42,250 bases of DNA from an uncultured Gemmata sp. Its GTDB lineage: Bacteria > Planctomycetota > Planctomycetia > Gemmatales > Gemmataceae. Every line of letters starts with the position of its first letter. The stretch's first letter is position 1. Made by a program: the position numbers and the translations under genes. Under the pieces are notes generated by a model. The model was not told where the DNA came from and did not search any database. It saw nothing but the letters and a program-made list of their open reading frames with translations. This document shows, piece after piece, positions 8,077 through 17,287 of the stretch. Location of the stretch: contig CALDUT010000015.1 in the NCBI GenBank assembly GCA_937924775.1, forward strand, positions 1-42,250. Reading direction: 5' to 3'.

Positions 8077-8850
8077 TCATTCTAATAACGACCACTTCCA
8101 CTTCTTCATCGGTTCTAATTGCGCGTGGTCGGTCAGGTCGAATTGGAGGGGGGTGACGGTAATGTAGCCTTCGTCCAGGGCTGTTACGTCGGTATCCGGG
8201 TGTGGATCGGGGCAGCTGAAGTCGGGGCTAGTCCAGAAGTAAGTCCGCCCGCGGGGATTGACCCGGCGATCGAACTTCTCTGTGTAGGGCGTGATATTTT
8301 GCGGCAAAACTTTAACACCGCGAATCGGCCCTCGCTCCAATACCGGGATGTTGACGTTGAAAAGGCTTCCTTTAGGCGGCTGATGACTCAAAATCTGCTC
8401 GATCACTTGCCGAGCGTAATAGGCAGCACGCGGGAAATCGTAGATTTTTTTATCGTACTCCAAAGAAACCGCGATGGCGGTCTGCCGGTAAAACGCGCCT
8501 TCAATCGCCGCGGCCACGGTGCCGGAGTACAGAACGTTGATACCCGCGTTACTGCCGGCATTCAACCCGCTAATGATGATATCCGGCGGATCGGGAAGCA
8601 ATTCGAGCAAAGCCAACTTGACACAATCCGCAGGGCGGCCTTCCACGGCCCAACCCACAAACGTCTTGCCGTCGTCATCGAAGACCTCATTGACCAGAAG
8701 CGGCGTTAGAAGGGTTACGGAATGCCCGGCGGCACTCTGCTCGGTGGCCGGGGCGACCACGGTCACTTCGCCCAACTTGCGTAACTCGCTCCGCAAGGCT
8801 CGTAAGCCGGGTGCGTAAATACCGTCGTCGTTCGTCAGCAAAATCCGCAT
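8077..8850 (-). CDS. surE: 5'/3'-nucleotidase SurE
   Basis: SurE is a metal-dependent nucleoside monophosphate phosphatase of stationary-phase and stress physiology. The start M-R-I-L-L-T-N-D-D-G-I-Y-A-P-G carries the metal-binding Asp8-Asp9. The later motif S-G-L-N-A-G-S-N-A-G-I-N-V-L-Y-S-G-T-V-A-A-A supplies the conserved Asn and Ser residues. Length is 257, normal for the family. The frame is open 42 codons further upstream, but the ATG at 8850 begins exactly at the conserved N-terminus. It stands alone, convergent with the ABC ATPase gene. Confidence 0.95.
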   Translation of the reverse strand: MRILLTNDDGIYAPGLRALRSELRKLGEVTVVAPATEQSAAGHSVTLLTPLLVNEVFDDDGKTFVGWAVEGRPADCVKLALLELLPDPPDIIISGLNAGSNAGINVLYSGTVAAAIEGAFYRQTAIAVSLEYDKKIYDFPRAAYYARQVIEQILSHQPPKGSLFNVNIPVLERGPIRGVKVLPQNITPYTEKFDRRVNPRGRTYFWTSPDFSCPDPHPDTDVTALDEGYITVTPLQFDLTDHAQLEPMKKWKWSLLE

Positions 8851-9128
8851 AAAGACTATCCTTGAAACGATCGCGGATCGCCCGGACCCAGAGATTGTAT
8901 GAATAGAAAGAAAATCGATGGAATCGAGTGCATCGGGTGGAGGCGTTGTAGCTGCTGTAGCGGATCTAGCGAACAATAAGAATTCAAATTGGCGTCCGAC
9001 AGTCCTTGACGATCACACCGCTTGCTGTTATTGCAAAAAAATTAGGAAGTTCTACAACTTCCTCCAACACAACAACAGAGCTGTTAACGATTTGGGTTCT
9101 GCCCATTGCGGAAGAGGCTCATCACCAC

Positions 9129-9134
9129 GGGAGG
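9129..9134 (+). promoter_or_regulatory. Ribosome binding site selecting GTG 9141
   Basis: GGGAGG lies six bases before the GTG at 9141. It supports that start over the upstream in-frame codon at 9006, whose extra 45 residues have no family-like features. Confidence 0.6.
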
Positions 9135-9140
9135 CGAGCC

Positions 9141-10514
9141 GTGGAAACCTCAATTTTCCTCGACTTTCTGCTGCCCAACGCCGCGTCGTGGTTTTACTTT
9201 TCCCTCCTGCTGACGGTTGCGCTGTTTTTCCAATTCACCCGACCGCTGTCGCTCCGCAATCTCGACTTACTCATGCTTTTTGCCCTCGTGCCGGGCTTCT
9301 TACTGCTTCAGGAGGCGGCCCATTGGGCGGAACGAGCCCATTCCGCCTCGGGAGCCGACGCGGCCAGTTGGAAGTTGCGGGCCGCGCAGGAGAGAACCTT
9401 TGGCTACGGCTGGTTGTTGGCGGCTTCCCTTTATTGGTTCCTCCGCGCCGTCGGCGATATAGCTCTGATTCGCCGCCCCCTGATGAATACGAATCTGAAC
9501 TTGCCGGGTTTGAGCTGGTTGGGAATTGCTCTATTTATTTGTTTAACAGCCGTGGCCCTGCGTCGAACCCCAGATCAACTGGAAAAGGGAACTGTCGGCA
9601 AACAGCCGGTGTCGATTGAACATGTGCAAGAGACGGCCACGGCGGTCGTCCACACGGCCCAACGCTCCAACGGCAGCGATCCTCCGCCGGCGGTCGCTCG
9701 CTTTCTCGCCGAACGCAGCCTGGCCATGTTCTGCCATGCCGCAGTGATTGTGGGTTTGGTCATGATCGGCTGGCGGCACTTCGGGGACCTGACCACCGGA
9801 ATCGGTACAGCCACGCTTTACACTTTGCTTCCTTTCACGGCTTATAACATCGGCCAAGTCCACCACATCTGGCCCACCGCATTCATCGTTTGGGCACTAT
9901 TTGCCTATCGGCGTGCAGCCCTCGCGGGATGGTTGTTGGGTATTGCGGCCGGTACGTCGGTTGTCCCCGTCCTGCTATTTCCCCTGTGGTTTGGCTTCTA
10001 CAGTGGCCGAGGGGGGAGCCGATTCGGCTTGGCGTTTCTCACGGCAGCCGCTCTGAGCGTGGGCATCACCGCGACAGTACTCTGGATCGACGGACCTACC
10101 GGCTGGGATGTGGTGAACGCCCTGCACCTCTCCGAATGGAAACCCTGGAAAGCCCCGGACCCCACGAGTGAAAGCATCTGGACAGGGGCGCACTGGGCCT
10201 ATCGATTGCCGGTGTTTGTAATGTTTGTCGGTTTTTTGGTCAGCTTGGTGGTTTGGCCAGCGCGCAAGAACCTCTCACACCTGATCGCTCTGTCCGCGGC
10301 TGTGTTAATTGGTGTTCAGTTTTGGCATAGTGACCGGGGCGGGCAGTATGTGCTGTGGTATTTGCCACTGATTCTGATGATGATCTACCGACCCACACTG
10401 ATAGCGGCCGAACCGCCGCCCGTGATACCGGGCAGCATGCTGGCCCGTTGGGCCGGCGCAGCTTGGCGCATCGTCCGACCCTCCAACGAACAGCAAAAAC
10501 CTCTGGCCGTCTGA
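9141..10514 (+). CDS. Polytopic membrane protein of unknown function
   Basis: A 457-residue protein with about ten predicted membrane helices: two near residues 15-60, two at about 95-150, and a cluster from about 190 to 425. A soluble loop at about 155-195 and a short basic tail complete it. The motif R-P-L-S-L-R-N-L-D-L-L-M-L-F near the start of the second helix and W-H-S-D-R-G-G-Q-Y-V-L-W-Y-L-P in the last third look like family landmarks. The overall style resembles membrane glycosyltransferases (GT-C class), but I see no decisive catalytic motif and assign no function. It converges on the Fe-S/CNB gene. Confidence 0.7.
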   Translation: METSIFLDFLLPNAASWFYFSLLLTVALFFQFTRPLSLRNLDLLMLFALVPGFLLLQEAAHWAERAHSASGADAASWKLRAAQERTFGYGWLLAASLYWFLRAVGDIALIRRPLMNTNLNLPGLSWLGIALFICLTAVALRRTPDQLEKGTVGKQPVSIEHVQETATAVVHTAQRSNGSDPPPAVARFLAERSLAMFCHAAVIVGLVMIGWRHFGDLTTGIGTATLYTLLPFTAYNIGQVHHIWPTAFIVWALFAYRRAALAGWLLGIAAGTSVVPVLLFPLWFGFYSGRGGSRFGLAFLTAAALSVGITATVLWIDGPTGWDVVNALHLSEWKPWKAPDPTSESIWTGAHWAYRLPVFVMFVGFLVSLVVWPARKNLSHLIALSAAVLIGVQFWHSDRGGQYVLWYLPLILMMIYRPTLIAAEPPPVIPGSMLARWAGAAWRIVRPSNEQQKPLAV

Positions 10515-10657
10515 CCCGGCGTGGGTCGTCAAAACAAACATGGCGGCTCTTTCACAAACTCCAGCAAAAGTCACTGGCGATGAATTCCGCCGACAAGCCC
10601 AAGTCCTTCAAACGATTAAGACTCAAGCGTAAAATTCAGCCCCAAGAAAAAGAAACT

Positions 10658-13411
10658 TCAGCCTCGTATGTTCAGCCGGGCCAACACTTCCTCCATCAAT
10701 CCCGGCCCTGAGAGGCGGAAAGCCGCTTCGTGCGGGCAAGCCTCCACGCAGAATGGCTCCTCCCCGCCACAGAGATCGCAGTTGACGGCCCGCCGCGCCG
10801 CGGTCAGATGGGGATTGCCGTTGGCCTGATCAGCCGCAGCCGGGTTGGGAATCGCCCGCGGCACCATGTGAATGGCCCCGTAGGGGCAATTGCGTTCGCA
10901 CAATCCACAACCGATACAGTGGTTCTCAATAATCACTTCCAAGTGATTCCCATGCCGGTGAATCGCATCGACGGGGCACCCCTCCATACAGTACGGCTTG
11001 TGACACGAGCGACAGGACGTGGCCACGAGGAAATCCCCAAAGCGTAAGCCTTCACGCAACAGTCGGGCGTTACCATCGTGCGAATCGGCACAAGCCCGGG
11101 TACATTCGTCGCAGCGTGTACACGTTTTCAGATCAAGAACCAGTAGGCGCTGCCCCTGATACAGCCCTTGGCGGACATACTCGCGGAGCAAGCCCGGCGG
11201 TGGGTTCCCCTGCACTCCGGGGACCGCGGCTCGGGGGATGGATCGTAAACCCTCCCGCAATTTCGGGAAAGCTTCACACAAATGGCGAAAGACCGGCCCC
11301 GGCACCCGCACGATTTCGACCGGGTCCAAGGCCGCGACGGAAGCGGTCCGAACGCCGGGGCGATCGGACAGGAGGGCAGTTTCTCCGAAGTAATCCCCGG
11401 CCGACAGCAAGCGGAAAACCTGCTCTCCGCCCCCGGCTTGTGTGAACACTTTCACAGTTCCTAAACGAATGATGTAGAAAGCGGCGGCCGTATCCCCTTC
11501 GGCCACAATCTTTTCCCCCGCGGCCACGCGGCGAAACTCGGCCCCTTTGCCATCAACACGTTCGCGGAGGAGGAATTTCACTGCCTCTTCGCGTTCGGCG
11601 GCATCCAGCAAGGCAAAGATACGCCCGCTACGCACACAGGTTTGAATGGCACGGAAAGAGTACATCTCTTCGATGTCGCCGCGAGCGGATTCGGCCCGTT
11701 GCATCATATCCAACAGGTTGCGGGTCACCTCGTAGACGATCACGGGTCCACGAGCCTGGGGGTGGCGAATGGCGATCGGCCGACCGTTGTCGTCGTAAGC
11801 CAATGCGATCTGCGGGTTATCGGGTTCGGCCACCCCTACGACCGTCGCGGTCCGGGGCCGCTGCGTAAGGCAGGTCATTTCACCCAATACGAGTTCTGTG
11901 CCGGAAGCGACGCGAAGCAACTGCCCGTAGTCGCTGGTGGCATCCGTGTCGGTGCGACCCCACAGACGTTCGAAGAAACCTTTCTTTCGGGGGGGAGCAG
12001 AACCGCGGGAATAAAGCTCGAATTGGCCAGTGCCTTGCAGGAGAAACGCGGTATTCCCGTATTCGCCTTCTCGGCACAGCAGTTTGCGCTCGCCCGGCCG
12101 TATGATCCAACGGCGAACCGAACCTTCGTTCCACTTCAAATACGAGTAGGGTATGGAACGGAAGGGGAAGATGACACGCGAGCCGCGAGTAGGGCTCTCA
12201 TAGGCCAGCCAGATGTCCCGCATTTCATCGGCTGTCAGAAAATCCGAACCTGAGGGGAAGGACGTGTTGGGGTTGACCGGAATTTGTTCAGGCGAATCCG
12301 GCCACGCTCGGGGTTGGACACGCCGCCGCAGAGACAACGCCCCCGTGGGGCAACTGTTCATGCATTCGCCGCATTGAACACAGCTCGATTGCCCCATCAG
12401 GTTATCCAAATCGAAGCTGATCCGAGTACCGTACCCTCTGCCAGTATGACCAATAACCTTGAACGGCTTCACTTCCGAACAGGCCCGCACGCAACGGTCG
12501 CACAAAATGCAGCGGTCATGATCGACGACCACCGTTCGCGAGGAATACGGGTAGTCACGATCGATCTGCCGGTTCCACTCCTCCCACGCCTGATGAGCCG
12601 CGGCCTGCTGTTCCGCTTCGATCGGCGTCTGCAGGATGTTCAGCGGAAACCGGCGCGACTTGGGATGAACCGCGGCCGGATTATTACGACTTGGCGAATC
12701 TGTATTACGGCGAACGCAATCGCGGACACCCTCTGGACTCACCCCCAACGCGTGGGCAACTGCAAGCAATTCGTCGTCGTAGCGTTTGGCGTTCCCCAGT
12801 GATGGAAAGTAATGATCGGCCAGCAGCAATTCCGCGAGCATCCGCACCGCGTTGTTAACCTCATCGGCAGCCCGTTCGACGACCCGAAAATCGGCTTTCT
12901 CCCGGGTTTGCGGGTTGTAACCATCGATGCCAGCACGGGTTGTAACGACCATATTCGTTTCGACCCGGTGCTGACACGCCGGCACCAACCTCCGCCCCGG
13001 GGTGAGTTTGCCCCGTTTCATGGTCGATACGTGAACCGAACACATCCGGCACACCGCCACGGGCGATACATGGCGCTGATGGCATAACACCGGGATGCGT
13101 GTGCGGAGATCGTCTTCGGCCCACAGGCCTTGCTCCACCAACCGAACCGCGGCGTCGTGGATCGTCGTGGTTCGTGGAATCAATTGCCCTTGGGCATCAC
13201 GCAGTGGATTGCCCTGGGCATCGGTTTTGGGTACGGCTCGTGGAACGCGGACATTGTAACCGTCGATCACAATGTCCACGAATTGTTCAAACCGCTGGAG
13301 GGTTTCTTTTTCGCGACGGATGAGGACGTCGTTCTCATCGCGAGCAAAGAGGGATTCTTCCTCCCGCCCCAAGAGATCCAGATCGATATCAGGATTGGTG
13401 AATTCCGGCAT
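10658..13411 (-). CDS. NuoG-like iron-sulfur protein with two cyclic-nucleotide-binding-like domains and a polyferredoxin tail
   Basis: A 917-residue fusion, last gene of a four-gene operon. Domains in order: a NuoG-type [2Fe-2S] ferredoxin (Cys110, 121, 124, 146); a linker matching the NuoG region that normally binds an extra cluster but lacking its Cys set; two [4Fe-4S] sites (Cys301/304/307/311 and 344/347/350/354); a first CNB-like beta-roll at about 430-560; a second, more typical one at about 600-715 (G-D-Y-F-G-E-T-A-L-L); and a C-terminal HycB/DmsB-like domain with four more four-Cys sets (764-774, 800-812, 832-842, 878-892). It has no molybdopterin domain and no membrane segment. It probably relays electrons from the NuoEF protein encoded 33 bp upstream. 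Ligand gating through the CNB domains is inference, and the first is divergent. Confidence 0.88.
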   Translation of the reverse strand: MPEFTNPDIDLDLLGREEESLFARDENDVLIRREKETLQRFEQFVDIVIDGYNVRVPRAVPKTDAQGNPLRDAQGQLIPRTTTIHDAAVRLVEQGLWAEDDLRTRIPVLCHQRHVSPVAVCRMCSVHVSTMKRGKLTPGRRLVPACQHRVETNMVVTTRAGIDGYNPQTREKADFRVVERAADEVNNAVRMLAELLLADHYFPSLGNAKRYDDELLAVAHALGVSPEGVRDCVRRNTDSPSRNNPAAVHPKSRRFPLNILQTPIEAEQQAAAHQAWEEWNRQIDRDYPYSSRTVVVDHDRCILCDRCVRACSEVKPFKVIGHTGRGYGTRISFDLDNLMGQSSCVQCGECMNSCPTGALSLRRRVQPRAWPDSPEQIPVNPNTSFPSGSDFLTADEMRDIWLAYESPTRGSRVIFPFRSIPYSYLKWNEGSVRRWIIRPGERKLLCREGEYGNTAFLLQGTGQFELYSRGSAPPRKKGFFERLWGRTDTDATSDYGQLLRVASGTELVLGEMTCLTQRPRTATVVGVAEPDNPQIALAYDDNGRPIAIRHPQARGPVIVYEVTRNLLDMMQRAESARGDIEEMYSFRAIQTCVRSGRIFALLDAAEREEAVKFLLRERVDGKGAEFRRVAAGEKIVAEGDTAAAFYIIRLGTVKVFTQAGGGEQVFRLLSAGDYFGETALLSDRPGVRTASVAALDPVEIVRVPGPVFRHLCEAFPKLREGLRSIPRAAVPGVQGNPPPGLLREYVRQGLYQGQRLLVLDLKTCTRCDECTRACADSHDGNARLLREGLRFGDFLVATSCRSCHKPYCMEGCPVDAIHRHGNHLEVIIENHCIGCGLCERNCPYGAIHMVPRAIPNPAAADQANGNPHLTAARRAVNCDLCGGEEPFCVEACPHEAAFRLSGPGLMEEVLARLNIRG

Positions 13412-13444
13412 GATGGCACCACCGATGAGAAAATTCGCGCAAGT

Positions 13445-15538
13445 CTAACTCTCCAGGCTTCCTTTACCCGCCGGCTTGGGGCGCAAGTCTTCAGGAAAGT
13501 AGGTCAACGCGGTGGCCAGCGGAATCGGGGCGACATAACCCAGGCCGCAAATGGATGTCAGTTGCAGCGTGCGGTACAAGTCGCGGACATCATTCGCCAG
13601 GCGTTCGGCTTCCGTCCCCATGTGGGCTTGACCAGCGTCACGGCGTTGCAATAGATCAGTACCGATTTGCACCAATTTCTGCGAACCGATGCGGCAAGGC
13701 ACACATTTCCCACACGATTCGTTGCGGAAAAATTCCGTGAAGTTGACCGCGTGATCGAGAACGTCCACATTCCCGGCGTACACGATGATGGCAGCTCCGA
13801 GCATGGGTTCCACGGGCAAGCGGAAGACACTGTTCATGTTGCGGAAAAAGACCAAATCGAGAGGAAGCTCGAGGACATCCAGCTCGTTCGCCCCCAGCGG
13901 AACACGGGCTTGCAGGAACCACTCCATAAACGCCGCGTCCGTTGGTGCACGGTCGGCGATTTTGGCAACAGCTTCTGCCCGTTTGCGTTCGTCGAACTTC
14001 GGATCGATCGGCAGTTTGGCGGGTAAAAGCCCTCCGGAAGGTCCGGATGTGGCGACTGCCCGCAGCGGACCGTTGATGATTCCCCCACAGTAACGGGGGT
14101 CGGTCAGAAGTTCCCGCAGCGGCAGGCCGATGGGGACTTCATAAACTCCGGGCCGGGCCACATCTCCACTGACGGAGAACAGCCGCCGCCCCCCCAGCTT
14201 CGCGGTAGCTGGAGTCGGAGCGTGCCAGCCCCCCTTTTCGTACTTGTCCCCACCGAAAAGCACGATCGCCGGAGCCCAGGCCAATGTTTCAACATTGTTG
14301 ACAACCGTGGGTTTGTCGCGGAAACCGTTGGTCGTCAACTCGGGGGGGCGATTCCGCGGTTGCCCCCGGCGATCCTCCATCGCTTCAATGAGGGCTGACT
14401 GTTCGCCACAGATGTAACCCCCTGGGCTTTCAAAGACCTCGACGGAGAAATTGCGTTTGGTGTCGAAAATGTTGTCGCCACAGGCTCCAAGACCCTCCGC
14501 ACGGCGAATTTCTTCTCGTACAGCCTGAATTTGCTCGTGATATTCATGCCGGATGAATATATAGCCCGCGGTCGCTCCGGTCATCAGCCCCGCGAGGATG
14601 ACCCCCTCGACCACCAAATGAGGCATGCGCAGCAGCAGTTCACGATCTTTGAACGTGCCCGGCTCGCTTTCATCGCCGTTGCAGATGATGTATTTCTCGC
14701 TGACTTCCAATCGTTCGTCGGCATCACCGGAGGTCGCCCGCCACACATCCAACCACTTCTGATAGGTCTGCGCCCCGGCCCCGCCCATGCCCAACAAATT
14801 GGCGGTTTTCAACTCCACGAGCATGGGGTGCCACTTTTGAATGTAATTATCCAGTTCTTTCCCGGTCAGTTCGCGGGGGGGCGGAAGGAGCGGTCGGCCA
14901 AGATTCTTCAAATAGTCGGTGAAACGACGCACCGCGCGGTAATCTCGGGGCCATTTCTGCCGGCCGTAAATGTCTAAGGACCAGCCCGCGGCCTCCAACG
15001 GGGGGGGATCATCAGGGCCGACGACCGGCTGACAATAGCCGCGATTGGCATTGGTATGGGGAAGGTAGCCCGCGTCGGTATCCGGGGGTGGAGGTGGTTC
15101 ACCGCACGCCAAGCGGCGAAGAACCCCCTCGAGGAACGGCTGATCGCGTTGGCAATACACCCAGGCGTGTTCATCGGCGGGCATGGGTCGTTGTTCAACC
15201 CACACCGCCGGGGCCCGATCGCAACGGCCCAGACACGACACCCCCTCCACACAAATCGTTTGCCCAGTTTGCTGAACCAATTGCTGAGCCACAACGGGCA
15301 ACCCGTAGCGGTTGTCCAATAAATGAGCCGCGCCGCGGTGGTGGCAAATGGCATCCCGGCACACGCGCAGTACGATTTTCGCGGGATTTGTCCGCTCCAG
15401 GACAAAGGCCGGGAAGTAACTGCTCACTTCCTCGATCCGATACAGCGGCACACCGCTTTCCTCGGCTAGCTTTTTCAGCTCTTTGTCGGGAAGAAAGCCA
15501 TAGCGATTCTGAATCTCACGCAAGCGTTGGACAATCAT
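13445..15538 (-). CDS. NuoE-NuoF fusion, NADH-oxidising flavoprotein
   Basis: A 697-residue fusion of the 24-kDa-type NuoE and 51-kDa-type NuoF modules of NADH dehydrogenases. The N-terminal part has the thioredoxin-like [2Fe-2S] ligands Cys60, Cys65, Cys102 and Cys106 (CX4C and CX3C). A linker of about 60 residues follows. The NuoF part has the Gly-rich FMN/NADH site (L-G-M-G-G-A-G-A-Q-T), C-N-G-D-E-S-E-P-G-T-F-K-D-R (Ser where Gly is usual), E-S-P-G-G-Y-I-C-G-E-Q-S-A-L-I, and the [4Fe-4S] ligands Cys609, 612, 615 and 664. It should oxidise NADH and reduce the Fe-S protein encoded downstream. Fusions of this kind also occur in hydrogenase and formate dehydrogenase diaphorases, but no such catalytic subunit is nearby. 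Confidence 0.93.
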   Translation of the reverse strand: MIVQRLREIQNRYGFLPDKELKKLAEESGVPLYRIEEVSSYFPAFVLERTNPAKIVLRVCRDAICHHRGAAHLLDNRYGLPVVAQQLVQQTGQTICVEGVSCLGRCDRAPAVWVEQRPMPADEHAWVYCQRDQPFLEGVLRRLACGEPPPPPDTDAGYLPHTNANRGYCQPVVGPDDPPPLEAAGWSLDIYGRQKWPRDYRAVRRFTDYLKNLGRPLLPPPRELTGKELDNYIQKWHPMLVELKTANLLGMGGAGAQTYQKWLDVWRATSGDADERLEVSEKYIICNGDESEPGTFKDRELLLRMPHLVVEGVILAGLMTGATAGYIFIRHEYHEQIQAVREEIRRAEGLGACGDNIFDTKRNFSVEVFESPGGYICGEQSALIEAMEDRRGQPRNRPPELTTNGFRDKPTVVNNVETLAWAPAIVLFGGDKYEKGGWHAPTPATAKLGGRRLFSVSGDVARPGVYEVPIGLPLRELLTDPRYCGGIINGPLRAVATSGPSGGLLPAKLPIDPKFDERKRAEAVAKIADRAPTDAAFMEWFLQARVPLGANELDVLELPLDLVFFRNMNSVFRLPVEPMLGAAIIVYAGNVDVLDHAVNFTEFFRNESCGKCVPCRIGSQKLVQIGTDLLQRRDAGQAHMGTEAERLANDVRDLYRTLQLTSICGLGYVAPIPLATALTYFPEDLRPKPAGKGSLES

Positions 15539-15594
15539 GGCCGTGTCTTTCGGTCAGTCCTTCACCGCCAATTAGCAAAGACGGTACGCGGGGG

Positions 15595-17235
15595 TCACAT
15601 TCCGCGGAGCCACTCGGCAATGTCGCGGGTTTTTTGAGGGAAACGCAGGGGCGAACCACGGCCTTGAAGCGGAAAATCGCCGTGGTGGTAGTTGTGGCAA
15701 TCGGTGCAATTGTGGCGAATGCCCCCTGCGCGGCTGGTCGAGCCATCGGGCCATTGCACCCGCGTCTGTGTCGGTGCATGGCAGCTTCGACAGGAATCAA
15801 TCCCCACAATCGCCACCGGCTCCGGTTGGTTGGCCTCCATCGGGCTGATTTCGCGGCCCTCAGTTCCCGGATGGCACGTCGCACAACTGGCCCCACGATG
15901 GGCCGCGTGATTGAACTTCGCATGGGTGAACCACACCGTGCGATCCGGAACCGGTCGAATGCGGAATTCGTGAAGATTCTCAGGATTGCCGACGGTTTGA
16001 TGGCACTTGGTACAACCATTTTCGCCGCTCAGAAGCAGCTGTTCGGCCCGTTGGGCCAATTCACTGGCTATGGTATCTAACGATGCCGCCGCGGAATTCG
16101 GCCGCGGAGCATCGAGTCGGCCTCCGGGTTCGGCGGGTTCTCGCAAAGCCGGATGCCCCCCGGCAATCAGTTCCTTGACATAACCGGCTTTCAGAAGTGG
16201 CCGCAATTGAGCCGGTTGTATCCGGTGTGGCACATCGAAGCGGGGAAGCACAAACTTCAGCTCCCCGCTGCTGACCTGCCCTTCGATCGCCGTCGTGGGG
16301 TGGCACGCCCGGCAATGAAGTTCGTAATTGATGGGCAAAAAGTAAGCTCCGGCAGCCCGGGGAGGCAACAGCGAGCGTGTCGGTGCCCCCCATTGATCGA
16401 GCGCGGCTTGGGATTTCTCAAAGCCACGGGTGCCAATACCCGCATCCAGCTGGTGACACGACGCACAATCAAGTTGAACCTGATCAGCATCGGTTTGACC
16501 GGGCTTGCGGTAACGTTCGGCGACTTCAGGCCCATTCCACTCTTTGAGCCGGCCCAAAGTCATCGCTTCTTTGCCGTTCTTCGTATAAGTTTGCCCCAGA
16601 TTCATATGAACCGCGTGACTGAAGGTGAGCGTTCGTGGTTTGTGGGCGATGTTGAGGGACCGGAATTCGGGGTGGTTGGTCACGAAGTTGGTCACGGAAT
16701 TGTGATAAGGCGGATTCGCACGCGATTTCGCCGGTTCGAACCACTTCGCCAGGTCGGAATGACACCGGTTACAATCCGCATCGGCCAGACGAACCAGCGA
16801 GTGCTGTCGTCCACGATGGTCGTGATGACAGTTCGAGCAGCGGTTATGCAGGGCCCGCGCGGCGTCGGTGGCGGAATCGTGATGCCCGAACAGCGGACTG
16901 TCGGCCCCGGCGTGGCATTGACCACAGGTCAGGTCGTGCCAACGGTCGCGGACGTTCAAAAATTTACCATTCAGAGCGTCTTTCCAAGAATAACTGGCGT
17001 GACAGGCCACACAGTTGTCGTCGAAAGCGGCATGAGGGTTGGTGAGGGGGCCATGAGTATGGGCATAAGCTGTTTGCTGGGAATGAGTTACATCGATAGC
17101 CGCCCAAGCACCGGCGGCACAGAACGCCATCACCGCCAAAATGTACTGCCCTCGGCGCAGGCGATCCGGATTGCGGAAATAGCCGCGGCGGCCCGTGTAG
17201 CGATCCGATAAATCTCGACTCGGTGAACGGGGCAT
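15595..17235 (-). CDS. Decahaem cytochrome c, membrane-anchored
   Basis: A 546-residue protein with ten CXXCH haem c sites (in order VA, GQ, SN, NR, AS, RA, TK, AT, RS and TD between the cysteines). A basic N-terminus precedes one hydrophobic segment at about 30-48, which is a signal anchor or uncleaved signal, so the haem domain faces the periplasm. Extra His residues (H-H-D-H-R-G, F-S-H-A-V-H-M, H-A-K-F-N-H-A-A-H) can supply distal haem ligands; F-x-H-x-x-H is common in cytochrome c3/c7-like domains. It sits 52 bp or less after the cytochrome b gene and 56 bp before the NuoEF fusion. It is a plausible exit route for electrons from the membrane. An in-frame TTG at 17268 is a weaker start. 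Confidence 0.9.
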   Translation of the reverse strand: MPRSPSRDLSDRYTGRRGYFRNPDRLRRGQYILAVMAFCAAGAWAAIDVTHSQQTAYAHTHGPLTNPHAAFDDNCVACHASYSWKDALNGKFLNVRDRWHDLTCGQCHAGADSPLFGHHDSATDAARALHNRCSNCHHDHRGRQHSLVRLADADCNRCHSDLAKWFEPAKSRANPPYHNSVTNFVTNHPEFRSLNIAHKPRTLTFSHAVHMNLGQTYTKNGKEAMTLGRLKEWNGPEVAERYRKPGQTDADQVQLDCASCHQLDAGIGTRGFEKSQAALDQWGAPTRSLLPPRAAGAYFLPINYELHCRACHPTTAIEGQVSSGELKFVLPRFDVPHRIQPAQLRPLLKAGYVKELIAGGHPALREPAEPGGRLDAPRPNSAAASLDTIASELAQRAEQLLLSGENGCTKCHQTVGNPENLHEFRIRPVPDRTVWFTHAKFNHAAHRGASCATCHPGTEGREISPMEANQPEPVAIVGIDSCRSCHAPTQTRVQWPDGSTSRAGGIRHNCTDCHNYHHGDFPLQGRGSPLRFPQKTRDIAEWLRGM

Positions 17236-17287
17236 GGGACTTTTACTCGTAAGTGCCAGTTGTCGCAATATGAAGTCAGGCCATCAC

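Noticed and set aside
11642-12253. Long open frame opposite the Fe-S/CNB gene
   Set aside because: It is antisense to a well-supported gene and lacks any motif; high GC makes such shadows common.
13445-15538. Reading the NuoEF gene as part of a hydrogenase or formate dehydrogenase
   Set aside because: No hydrogenase large subunit, H-cluster or molybdopterin catalytic subunit occurs in the operon or elsewhere in the window.
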